DNA from: Sinomicrobium weinanense
GTDB taxonomy: Bacteria; Bacteroidota; Bacteroidia; Flavobacteriales; Flavobacteriaceae
DNA length: 64,000 nucleotides
Direction of reading: 5' to 3'
Assembly (NCBI RefSeq): GCF_018863395.1
Contig: NZ_JAHKRR010000013.1
Coordinates: 1-64,000 of the forward strand
Position numbers and translations under genes: made by a program
Part shown: positions 55,222 to 63,169 of the stretch, piece by piece
How positions within the stretch are numbered: position 1 is the stretch's first letter
Layout: the number at the start of each line of letters is the position of its first letter
The notes under the pieces: generated by a model
Databases searched by the model: none
What the model was told of the DNA's origin: nothing
What the model saw: the letters and a program-made list of their open reading frames with translations, nothing else

Positions 55222-56991
55222 ATGAAGAAAATACTAAATACGCGAATTCGTATACTTGCCATATCGGTATGCTCTGCTATTGTGGTTTCCTGTTCTTTAG
55301 ACCCGGAGATCGACAATACCTACGGAGGGGAGTATGCCTTTACACTTCCTGAAAAAGCCGAAGGCTTACTGATGAATGCCTATTCCAATCTTCCCAATAC
55401 GATTGTGGATGATTACGGAGGAAATTTTCTGGATGCAGCTACCGACAATGCGGTAACCAACAATTTCAGCAGTGATATTTACCGGATGTCACAAGGGGGG
55501 CTTACAGCGAGCACCAACCCGGTTTCGGTATGGGGCGCGGCATATAATCAGTTCAGGAATGTACATTTCTTTTTAGAGAATGGCCTTGGCCCCCAGGTCA
55601 ACTACGATATTACCAATGAGGAAAACAATATCCGGAAAAAGCGCAACCTTAAGGGAGAGGCTTTTTATTTAAGGGCATGGTGGGGCTTCCGGTTGTTACA
55701 GGTATACGGAGGTAAGACCGGAGAAGGCGAAGCCCTGGGATATCCGATAATACGTTCCCTGAAATCGGACGAAGAAGCACAGGACCTCGATGCAGTGGAA
55801 CGAAACACTTATAAGGAATGTGTAGCGCAGATCATGCAGGACCTCGATTCGGCCGTGGTATACCTGCCTGTCGAATATGCGGGAAGCGATCCGGTGACCG
55901 GACAACTTCAGATCGGAAGGGCTGACCAGAAGGTTGCCCTGGCCCTGAAGTCAAGGGTAGCAGTCTATGGGGCAAGTCCGGCATACCAGCCCGATGAAGT
56001 GGTCAGGCTTACCGGAATGGGACAGTTTTCCATTACGGACCAGGGTACTTTTGTAGCACAATGGGAGGAGGCAGCCCGGGCGACGCAGGAAGCGATAGAT
56101 GTTGTCGGTGCCCTGAAGGGACTGTCAGAAGCAGATTTTAACAATAACAATACCCCTGATGAGTTTATCTGGAGGAGTTACCATCAAAACCGGTCGCTGG
56201 AAAGCCAGAATTATCCTTTCGGGGAATACGGCCAGGCCCGTACGGGACCTTCACAAAACCTCGTAGAAGCCTTTTACAGTGAGAACGGTTTTCCGATAAC
56301 CGATACGCGTTCGGGCTATGATCCGCAGCATCCTTATGAGAACCGGGACCCCCGCCTGTACCTCAATGTGCTTTACAACGGGGCAATACTCAATAACAGC
56401 CCTTTGCAGATATATGAAGGGGGCAGGGATTCCCGCGATGCCTATCCGCAAAATACCCGGACGGGGTACTATCTGAGAAAGTGGTTGTCCCTGAAACCGG
56501 GTATTATCAGTGTAGAGAACCCGGGGAACGATCATCATTACAACCCGTATCTCCGGAAAACCGAAGTATATTTGAATTTTGCAGAAGCTTCCAATGAAGC
56601 TTACGGGCCGGATGTGGCAGGCCCGGGGATGGCCTGGTCGGCCGTAGATGTGATCAAGATGATCAGGGCCAAGGCCGGTATTACCGACAACACCTATGTA
56701 GATGAGGTGGCAGCCCGGGGAAAGGAAGCCTTCCGGGAACTGGTATTAAGAGAGAGAAGACTGGAACTCGCCTTTGAAAACCATCGCTATTTCGATATGA
56801 GGCGATGGCTGATGCCGCTTGATGAGGCCGTAAGAGGAATAAGGATTGAACGGAACGAAGACGACACCTATTCGTATACTGTTTTTGAAGTGGAAGAACG
56901 CAGGTTCAACGATATAAAATATTACTATGCGCCATTGCCCTATGAAGAACTGGCCAAGAGCCCGAAACTGATCGATAACCTGGGATGGTAA
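55222..56991 (+). CDS. SusD3: surface glycan-binding lipoprotein
   Basis: SusD/RagB-family lipoprotein, 589 aa, partner of SusC3. Lipobox VVSC with Cys24. Seen: LKGEAFYLRAWWGFRLLQVYGG, YKECVAQIMQDLDSAVVYLP, KVALALKSRVAVYGASPAYQ, RKTEVYLNFAEASNEAYGPD, AVDVIKMIRAKAGITDN, RERRLELAFENHRYFDMRRW, and a C-terminal RRFNDIKYYYAPLPYEELAK. The last bases overlap the start region of the DUF1735-type gene (56985), consistent with one transcript. The mature N-terminus SLDPEIDNTYGGEYAF is typical of surface-exposed members. Confidence 0.95.
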   Translation: MKKILNTRIRILAISVCSAIVVSCSLDPEIDNTYGGEYAFTLPEKAEGLLMNAYSNLPNTIVDDYGGNFLDAATDNAVTNNFSSDIYRMSQGGLTASTNPVSVWGAAYNQFRNVHFFLENGLGPQVNYDITNEENNIRKKRNLKGEAFYLRAWWGFRLLQVYGGKTGEGEALGYPIIRSLKSDEEAQDLDAVERNTYKECVAQIMQDLDSAVVYLPVEYAGSDPVTGQLQIGRADQKVALALKSRVAVYGASPAYQPDEVVRLTGMGQFSITDQGTFVAQWEEAARATQEAIDVVGALKGLSEADFNNNNTPDEFIWRSYHQNRSLESQNYPFGEYGQARTGPSQNLVEAFYSENGFPITDTRSGYDPQHPYENRDPRLYLNVLYNGAILNNSPLQIYEGGRDSRDAYPQNTRTGYYLRKWLSLKPGIISVENPGNDHHYNPYLRKTEVYLNFAEASNEAYGPDVAGPGMAWSAVDVIKMIRAKAGITDNTYVDEVAARGKEAFRELVLRERRLELAFENHRYFDMRRWLMPLDEAVRGIRIERNEDDTYSYTVFEVEERRFNDIKYYYAPLPYEELAKSPKLIDNLGW

Positions 56992-57008
56992 TAATTAAAG
57001 TGAGAAAA

Positions 57009-57938
57009 ATGATGACAATCAGAAAAATAACCATAATAGTACTGATCTTCACGACAATGGTTTCCTGTGAAAAGTATGAAGATTACGTCGAGGATTACGA
57101 TTTTACCATCGCCTATTTTAATAGCCAGAAACCTTTGAGAACTGTTGTTGCCTATGACGAGATGCAGTTTAAAGTAGGGGTTGCGATGGGAGGAAAGCGG
57201 TATAACACCGTTGAAGAAACCGCCACATTCGTTATAGACCCGTCTTTGCTCGACAATGAGGTGCTGGACGGGGCGGGAGCGTTCAAACTGCTTCCCGAAG
57301 CCTATTATTCCCTGAGTAACGGGAATACCATGACCTTTCCGGAAGGCCGGTATATAGGAGATGTCACCGTGACCCTGAACCGGGAGGAATTTATTACGGA
57401 CTCACTGTCAACATCCAATACCTACGCCCTCCCTGTACGGATTACCGAAACTTCCCTGGACTCCATAGCCTCAGGAAGTTTTGACGACCAGGGAAACCAG
57501 GTCACAGCCCCCAAAAATTACGCGATTGTGGTCATAAAATATATAAGCCGGTATCAGGGAACGTATTATCATACGGGAAACCAGCTCGAAACTACTTCAG
57601 ACGGGCAAACGAACGAAGTCGTCTATGATCATCCGGATCTGGTTAAAAACGGGACGTGGAACCTTTCCACGATCAATGCCAATACCGTAGAAACTTCGGG
57701 TATGGGAAATTTTAACGATGCCGGCCTTATACTGCATATTGATGAAGGAAATACCGTTGACCTGTCAACAGTCAGCAGTGAGGTTACGAATTTTTCAGGA
57801 TCGGGAACATATGACCCCGAAGACCGGAGCCTCTCCCTTGAGTATTCGTTTACGAGGGGCGATAGCGATTACACCGTCACGGAAGTGTTATATTTAAGAC
57901 GCCCGCCCGAAGAAGACCTCGTTTTTGAAGAATGGTGA
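57009..57938 (+). CDS. DUF1735/DUF4361-type surface glycan-binding lipoprotein
   Basis: Lipoprotein of 310 aa from ATG 57009 (or 57012; lipobox VSC near Cys20). It resembles the BT_3987-type proteins that follow susCD pairs: an N-terminal DUF1735 beta-sandwich (about 25-160: YDFTIAYFNSQKPLRTVVAYDEM, FKLLPEAYYSLSNGNTMTFPEGRYIGDVTVTL) and a C-terminal half (about 175-310: YQGTYYHTGNQLETT, YDPEDRSLSLEYSF). Such proteins act as SusE/F-like accessory glycan binders on the outer surface. It is 17 bp after the susD3 stop and ends the susC2-D2-C3-D3 run. No catalytic residues. Confidence 0.83.
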   Translation: MMTIRKITIIVLIFTTMVSCEKYEDYVEDYDFTIAYFNSQKPLRTVVAYDEMQFKVGVAMGGKRYNTVEETATFVIDPSLLDNEVLDGAGAFKLLPEAYYSLSNGNTMTFPEGRYIGDVTVTLNREEFITDSLSTSNTYALPVRITETSLDSIASGSFDDQGNQVTAPKNYAIVVIKYISRYQGTYYHTGNQLETTSDGQTNEVVYDHPDLVKNGTWNLSTINANTVETSGMGNFNDAGLILHIDEGNTVDLSTVSSEVTNFSGSGTYDPEDRSLSLEYSFTRGDSDYTVTEVLYLRRPPEEDLVFEEW

Positions 57939-57978
57939 CTTTACGGGATGTACCGGGGAATAGATATAAAATAAAACG

Positions 57979-58176
57979 TGAGTTTGAAATAGGCTAAAGA
58001 GCATTACTTTGATAAGTAATAGATAATAATCATCCGTCACTGCGAGCGGAGCGCGGCAGTCTCCCGGCAGGTATGCGCATGCCATTGAAGATATCTGCCA
58101 GCCCCCATGAGATTGCCACGTCACCTCCCTTCGGTCGGTTCCTCGCAATGACGGTTTCAGCTTATTTCAAACTCAT
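57979..58176. repeat. nested inverted-repeat (MITE-like) element
   Basis: Outer arms GTGAGTTTGAAATAGGCTAAAG (57979-58000) and 58155-58176 are reverse complements at all but a few positions. Inside, 58034-58154 is a second inverted repeat with CCGTCACTGCGAG at one end and CTCGCAATGACGG at the other, the pattern of the dispersed CGTCATTGCGAGG palindromes common in Bacteroidota genomes. It fills the gap between the DUF1735-type gene and sulfatase 4. Confidence 0.6.
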
Positions 58177-58195
58177 GTTAAAATAAAATCATATA

Positions 58196-59794
58196 ATGAT
58201 GAAAAATATTAATATTACTTTTTTGGTATTTTCTGTACTGTTACTCAATTCCTGCAGTGAAAAGGGTAAGGAGCAAACGGAAATTCCCGGGAAACCCAAT
58301 ATACTCTTTGTATTGGCCGATGATTTCGGCCTGAAGGATATGAGCTTTGTGGGAAGTGACTTTTACGAAACCCCTAATATAGACCGGTTGGCATCGAAAG
58401 GGATGATTTTTACACAAGGCTATGCCGGAAGCCGGGTTTGTAGCCCTGCCCGTGCCACGATCATGACAGGGCAATTTACGGCAAGGCATGGAGTAACGGA
58501 CTGGATAGGGGCTAAAAGCGGAGCGGATTGGCGTAAAACCAAAAGGTTCGACAGATTGTTGCCTGCGGGGTATAAACATCATTTGCCTGAAAACGGGACG
58601 ACCCTGGCAGAAGTATTGAAAGCCCATGGCTATAAAACCTTTTTTGCAGGAAAATGGCATTTGGGAGGAGAAGGGTCCTATCCGGAAGATCATGGATTCG
58701 AAATAAACAAGGGAGGATGGGAGAAAGGAAACCCTAACGGGGGATATTTTTCACCCTTTGACAACCCGAAATTAAAGGATATACGCGACGGTGAAAATTT
58801 GTCCATGCGCCTGGCCAAAGAAACCGTAGCGTTTATGGAGGAAAATAAAAGGTCCGGATTTTTTGCTTTTCTCTCCTTTTACGCGGTGCACGGGCCCATC
58901 CAGACCACCCGGGAGAAATGGCAGAAATACAAGAACAAAGCTAAAGCGACGGGGATTGCCGAAAAAGGTTTTGTCATGGAAAAAAACCTGCCGATCAGGC
59001 AAACCCAGGATAATCCTGTTTACGCCGGATTGGTTGAAGCCATGGACGATGCCATAGGGGTTGTACTGGACGGGCTTAAAAGATCGGGCCTGGAAAAAAA
59101 TACGATTGTCATCTTTACGTCAGATAACGGAGGTGTAGCTTCGGGAGATGCCTATTCCACATCCAACCTGCCTTTTCGCGGCGGTAAGGGCTACCAGTGG
59201 GAAGGAGGGATAAGGGTCCCGTATTTGATTCGTGTTCCATGGCAAAATTCCAACGGAAAGCAAAGCGATTACCCGGTGACAGGTGCCGATTTCTATCCCA
59301 CCATCCTGGATTATGCAGGTATAGACCTGCCTGCGGAACAACTCCTGGACGGTGTTAGTTTAAAACCCGTTATCGATAAGGGGGATATACTACCCGAAAG
59401 GCCATTGTACTGGCACTATCCGCATTACGGCAACCAGGGAGGGGACCCGTCTTCCATAATCAGGGAAGGCCGCTGGAAATTAATTCATTACTACGAGGAA
59501 GACAGGAATGAACTGTACAATATCATTGACGATCCTTACGAACAAAAGAACGTGGCAGCCGATCATCCCGAAAAGCTAGCTGAACTCGGGGACAAACTGG
59601 AGCGTTGGCTGGCCGGGGTGGAAGCCAGTTACCCGGCAAAAGATGAAGAGTTCGACCCGGAAAAGAAATCTGCTTATCACAATAAAATAATAAATAAGCG
59701 ATTGCCCAAACTGGAAAAACAGCGCAGGCACTTTTTGTCCGATGGTTTTAGCCCCAATGAGGATTGGTGGGGAAGCATAATTACTGAAGATTAG
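58196..59794 (+). CDS. sulfatase 4 (S1, S1_16-like, Cys type)
   Basis: Exported lipoprotein sulfatase, 532 aa (lipobox LNSC, Cys20). Motifs: PNILFVLADDFGLKDMSFVG, formylglycine motif C-S-P-A-R with Cys82, FFAGKWHLGGEGSYPEDHGF, LSFYAVHGPIQT, and VIFTSDNGGVASGDAYS. The segment FTARHGVTDWIGAKSG and the long loop after it resemble S1_16 members, some of which remove 4-sulfate of galactose or GalNAc (a guess from memory). It follows the transposon-like repeat and ends near a hairpin, so it may have its own promoter. The product is presumably periplasmic or surface-exposed desulfation. Confidence 0.9.
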   Translation: MMKNINITFLVFSVLLLNSCSEKGKEQTEIPGKPNILFVLADDFGLKDMSFVGSDFYETPNIDRLASKGMIFTQGYAGSRVCSPARATIMTGQFTARHGVTDWIGAKSGADWRKTKRFDRLLPAGYKHHLPENGTTLAEVLKAHGYKTFFAGKWHLGGEGSYPEDHGFEINKGGWEKGNPNGGYFSPFDNPKLKDIRDGENLSMRLAKETVAFMEENKRSGFFAFLSFYAVHGPIQTTREKWQKYKNKAKATGIAEKGFVMEKNLPIRQTQDNPVYAGLVEAMDDAIGVVLDGLKRSGLEKNTIVIFTSDNGGVASGDAYSTSNLPFRGGKGYQWEGGIRVPYLIRVPWQNSNGKQSDYPVTGADFYPTILDYAGIDLPAEQLLDGVSLKPVIDKGDILPERPLYWHYPHYGNQGGDPSSIIREGRWKLIHYYEEDRNELYNIIDDPYEQKNVAADHPEKLAELGDKLERWLAGVEASYPAKDEEFDPEKKSAYHNKIINKRLPKLEKQRRHFLSDGFSPNEDWWGSIITED

Positions 59795-59807
59795 GACGTA
59801 CAACTAC

Positions 59808-59891
59808 AGGACTTATGACGTATGACTTTTACCATATTGGTCTTACGTCATAAGTCCTGAAGTCATAGGTCCTGAGATCATAAGTCCGGAA
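59808..59891. terminator. 15-bp hairpin with three tandem 15-bp repeats between convergent genes
   Basis: AGGACTTATGACGTA (59808-59822) and TACGTCATAAGTCCT (59844-59858) are exact complements. The right arm starts a run of three 15-bp near-copies (59847-59861, 59862-59876, 59877-59891) of GTCATAAGTCCTGAA. It lies between the converging sulfatase genes 4 and 5, so it can work as a bidirectional terminator. Confidence 0.55.
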
Positions 59892-59938
59892 GAGAACACA
59901 TTTGGAGTTTTTTTCATGTACTAAAACTTAGCGTTACA

Positions 59939-61387
59939 TCATGGTTTTGCCCCCGCTACCTTTGACAATATTTCCCGTTCAAACCTTGCGTCGTATTCCG
60001 GGTTTTTCTTTTGCGGGACCGGGGCTTTTTTGCCGGTTCTCCACTTCACGAGTTTGTCATACAGCTCCCGGGCTTTTTCGGGATAAGTATCTATCAGGTT
60101 ATTCCGTTCACCGGTATCGGTCTTTAAATAGTACAGTTCCCGGGCACCGTCTTCAAAATATTCGTGTAGTTTCCAGTCGCCCGAGATCATAACAGAACCC
60201 GGCCGTGTCCTGAACAGGGGATCGCGCCCGTCATCCTTTGTTTTGTCGTAGGCCTGTAAATAAACGGGAAAATGAAAAAACAAATCCCTGTTTACCCTCG
60301 TGGTATCCTTAAATTGGGAAACCAGGCTAAGGCCATCGAGGTGTGGTGCTTTTTGTTGCGGCCCTACGATTTCCTGAATGGTAGGGTAAAAGTCCAGGTT
60401 GGTCACCCTGTTGGTGTTTACAGTGCTTTCGGGGATATGTCCCGGCCACCGCATCACTAAAGGGACCCGGATACCTCCCTCATAGTAGGACCCCTTTCCG
60501 GCACGCAGCGGATTTTGCTCCGAAACGGCACGGATGCCCCCGTTATCCGAGGTAAAAATGATCCAGGTGTTCCGGCCCAGTTTAAGCCGGTCTATCGTTT
60601 TTAAGATCCGCCCTATATTCTCGTCCATGGAAGCTACCATGGCGGCATATTCCGGGCGGTTCTGGCCATCATTTCCCTTTTTATCCTTAAATTTTTCGAT
60701 GAGCCCGGGCTTTCCCATGATCGGGGTATGAACAGTATAGTAGGGCAAATACAAAAAGAATGTGGTATCCCTGTTTTCTTCGAGGAATGTAATGGCTTCC
60801 GAGGTCAACCTGTCGGTAAGGTATTCCCCTTCGGGGCCATCTTCGATAAAATCGATGTTATAGGGAGAAAAATATCCTTTTTTGCCGGGCGCCCCTCTGT
60901 CACTGCCTCCTATATTGTAATCGATCCCTTGGCTTGCGGGATTCGTGCCTATATGCCATTTGCCGAAACTGGCGGTCAGATAGCCGGCAGATTTTAACAT
61001 TTCCGGTAGGGTATAAACGCTGTCTTTTAGGTACTTGGTATTCCTTATGGGAACCAGTTTCCGGGTCCTTTGATCTCCGCGGGCAGACGACCCCACGGTA
61101 TAAACGCCATGTTCCGGTGTATTGAGCCCCGAGATCATACAGGCACGGCTCGGGGCACAATTTGCGGCAGAAGCATAGGCATTTGTAAAAACCATCCCTT
61201 CTTTTGAAAATGCGTCCAGGTTAGGGGTTTCGTAGTAATTGCTGCCCATAAACCCCAGGTCTTTCCAGCCCAGGTCATCTACATTGATAAGTATGATATT
61301 GGGTGATGAAGGCACAGGTTTTGACCGTGGCGTACAAGCCATGAATAGGCATCCCGTGATCATAAAAAGAATGTTTTTGACCTTCAT
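59939..61387 (-). CDS. sulfatase 5 (family S1, Cys type)
   Basis: Exported lipoprotein sulfatase, 482 aa (lipobox MAC, Cys18). Motifs: PNIILINVDDLGWKDLGFMG, formylglycine motif C-A-P-S-R with Cys77, TASFGKWHIGTNPASQG, YYTVHTPIMGKPG, and IIFTSDNGGIRAVSEQ. Similar in layout to sulfatase 4 but a different branch, judging from SNYYETPNLDAFS and the region after the active Cys (LNTPEHGVYTVGSSARGDQ). It is 24 bp downstream of the TIM-barrel gene at 61412-63004, so they form an operon under HTCS3 probably. Substrate unknown; a position on the same glycan other than that cut by sulfatase 4 is likely. Confidence 0.9.
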   Translation of the reverse strand: MKVKNILFMITGCLFMACTPRSKPVPSSPNIILINVDDLGWKDLGFMGSNYYETPNLDAFSKEGMVFTNAYASAANCAPSRACMISGLNTPEHGVYTVGSSARGDQRTRKLVPIRNTKYLKDSVYTLPEMLKSAGYLTASFGKWHIGTNPASQGIDYNIGGSDRGAPGKKGYFSPYNIDFIEDGPEGEYLTDRLTSEAITFLEENRDTTFFLYLPYYTVHTPIMGKPGLIEKFKDKKGNDGQNRPEYAAMVASMDENIGRILKTIDRLKLGRNTWIIFTSDNGGIRAVSEQNPLRAGKGSYYEGGIRVPLVMRWPGHIPESTVNTNRVTNLDFYPTIQEIVGPQQKAPHLDGLSLVSQFKDTTRVNRDLFFHFPVYLQAYDKTKDDGRDPLFRTRPGSVMISGDWKLHEYFEDGARELYYLKTDTGERNNLIDTYPEKARELYDKLVKWRTGKKAPVPQKKNPEYDARFEREILSKVAGAKP

Positions 61388-61411
61388 TTTAACTCCGTAT
61401 TTTTTAATATT

Positions 61412-63004
61412 CTACTCATCGAATTCTACGATAAAGCTTCGGTAATGCGTTTCTCCGGTAGGGGGCATTACGAAAGAGGTAGCAGCCTTGTTCATAGTTC
61501 CGTTGGGAAACCCCGAATCTGCAATGTTCCTGTCAAAATTAAGGTATACGGGTTTCATTGATGCATAAAACACCTTGATTTTATTTTCATCTCCCGTGGC
61601 AAATGCAATGACCGAAGCATCTTCATCTTTGGCGATGGAACAGCCCAGGAGGTTGTATTCCGATGCGGCCACCAGCTCCCTGCGAAACGGGCCATTGTTA
61701 TCGTCATCATCGGTATTGTTCAGGTGAGGGTCGCCCCAGAATACGATACCGGTGACTTCGCCTTTGTAAAAAGCTTCGTGCAGTTTAAAAAAGAGTTTTA
61801 TAAAGTTCTCTTGGTTTCCGCCTACGGTTTCCCCATCCCAATCGTATTTACTGTTTAAAGGCCATTGCGGGGAATTTTCCTTGTTATGAGTAGACTTAAT
61901 ATCTGTTACCTCCTGAACCCCGGAAGTCCAGAATTTATCCCCGTTGATCGCATATGCGGCCTCGGGTGAAACAATAAGCGGCGATATGTTAAGGCTGTTT
62001 ACAATATCAATAAAATCGGCCGGGGTCCAGTGTGCGCCCAGTTCGCAACGCGGGGCAAGGTATTTTACGGTTTTGCCGGTATGGGTTTCAATATAGTCCA
62101 TAAAGGCATCTATGCTGGCCGAAAAGCCCCGGATATCGATCCCGTTTTCAGTATAAAAGGGGCCGAAATTGGCATTTCTGTCGGTACTGTGATCTGAGTT
62201 GTCATAAATTTTATGGGAGGCATACAGATCGGGATCCCCGTTATTTTTGGCCCGGTTAATCGCATCGATGATCAGGTCATATTCATTTCCTCCGCCGGAT
62301 AAATATTTATTTTGGCCCCTGTTCAATATGTAGTGATAGCCGTTTCCTGCATCCACCAGTTTCCATTGGGTCCAGGTCCCGATGCTGTTGGTATTGTTCA
62401 CAAGTGTGATATTGCCCTGATGGTCGCCCCGTAAGTGCTTATTGGGATGGCCTTTGCTCTGTATGTGATACCAGCCTTCGCCGGCATCGACAAGTTTCCA
62501 TTGGGTCCAGCTTCCGGTATAGCTAACGGCGTCGATTTCCACGGCATCCGTATTAAGCCCTCTTACATATTTATTATATGCCTTGTTCTTCAGGTAAAAC
62601 CAGTCCCCTTCTGTATGGACCGTTTCCCACTGTACGTTATCAGTGGAATTTGTTGTGGGCAATAAACCGGTCAGGTAATCTTCCCTGACTGTCCCGTCCG
62701 GGTTATGGGCGTTGGAATAAATAGGGATCCTTAAAAGGTTGTATCTGCCGTTTTCAAATAGTTGCTTACAGGCTTCAACGGTCAGGTTCCTGGCTTTTCT
62801 TCCCTGTTTGATGTCATGGCCCCACCGGGTGATCTTTTGTTTGACCTTTTCAGATTCGATCAGGAAGGTATCTGTTTCAACCATCCCCAAAGCATATTCT
62901 GCCACCATAGGCCCTTCAGGTTCGTCCGACATGCCTGTACAGGATGCCAGGGAAGCTAAGGCCGCTGAAGCAAGCATGAGTTTAATCGGGTTCATTTTTT
63001 TCAT
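61412..63004 (-). CDS. TIM-barrel glycan-active lipoprotein with internal beta-trefoil domain
   Basis: Lipoprotein (lipobox LASC, Cys22), 530 aa. The barrel begins VKQKITRWGHDIKQGRKA and QLFENGRYNLLRIPIYSNAHNPD, resembling GH30 or GH86 agarase openings, but is interrupted at about residues 117-238 by three similar lobes (WTQWKLVDAGEGWYHIQSKG, WTQWKLVDAGNGYHYILNRG and a first lobe WETVHTEGDWFYLKNKA), the pattern of a ricin-type beta-trefoil lectin. The barrel resumes at YDLIIDAINRAKNNG. Candidate acid/base is Glu321 (APRCELGAHW), candidate nucleophile Glu392 (YDWDGETVGG), with strand 8 in VTGIVFWGDPHL. I cannot name the family. Operon partner of sulfatase 5. Confidence 0.7.
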   Translation of the reverse strand: MKKMNPIKLMLASAALASLASCTGMSDEPEGPMVAEYALGMVETDTFLIESEKVKQKITRWGHDIKQGRKARNLTVEACKQLFENGRYNLLRIPIYSNAHNPDGTVREDYLTGLLPTTNSTDNVQWETVHTEGDWFYLKNKAYNKYVRGLNTDAVEIDAVSYTGSWTQWKLVDAGEGWYHIQSKGHPNKHLRGDHQGNITLVNNTNSIGTWTQWKLVDAGNGYHYILNRGQNKYLSGGGNEYDLIIDAINRAKNNGDPDLYASHKIYDNSDHSTDRNANFGPFYTENGIDIRGFSASIDAFMDYIETHTGKTVKYLAPRCELGAHWTPADFIDIVNSLNISPLIVSPEAAYAINGDKFWTSGVQEVTDIKSTHNKENSPQWPLNSKYDWDGETVGGNQENFIKLFFKLHEAFYKGEVTGIVFWGDPHLNNTDDDDNNGPFRRELVAASEYNLLGCSIAKDEDASVIAFATGDENKIKVFYASMKPVYLNFDRNIADSGFPNGTMNKAATSFVMPPTGETHYRSFIVEFDE

Positions 63005-63069
63005 AATATCAGGTTTTAAATTGGTTTTTTAAGGAATGCAACGATCTTACGTGCATAAGCATTTCATGG

Positions 63070-63110
63070 GGCAACATACCATTAAGTTACCGGAAAAGGG
63101 GTATGTTGCC
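63070..63110 (-). promoter_or_regulatory. 11-nt inverted repeat upstream of TIM-barrel gene
   Basis: GGCAACATACC (63070-63080) and GGTATGTTGCC (63100-63110) are exact complements 19 bp apart. They lie 66-106 bp upstream of the ATG at 63004, in the HTCS3 to TIM-barrel gap. No T-tract follows on the minus strand, so an operator for HTCS3 is more likely than a terminator. Confidence 0.45.
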
Positions 63111-63169
63111 GTCGCATTCTCAGGGGGCAAATGTTGAATAATAGGGAGAATAGGGGGGAAGAGGAGGGT

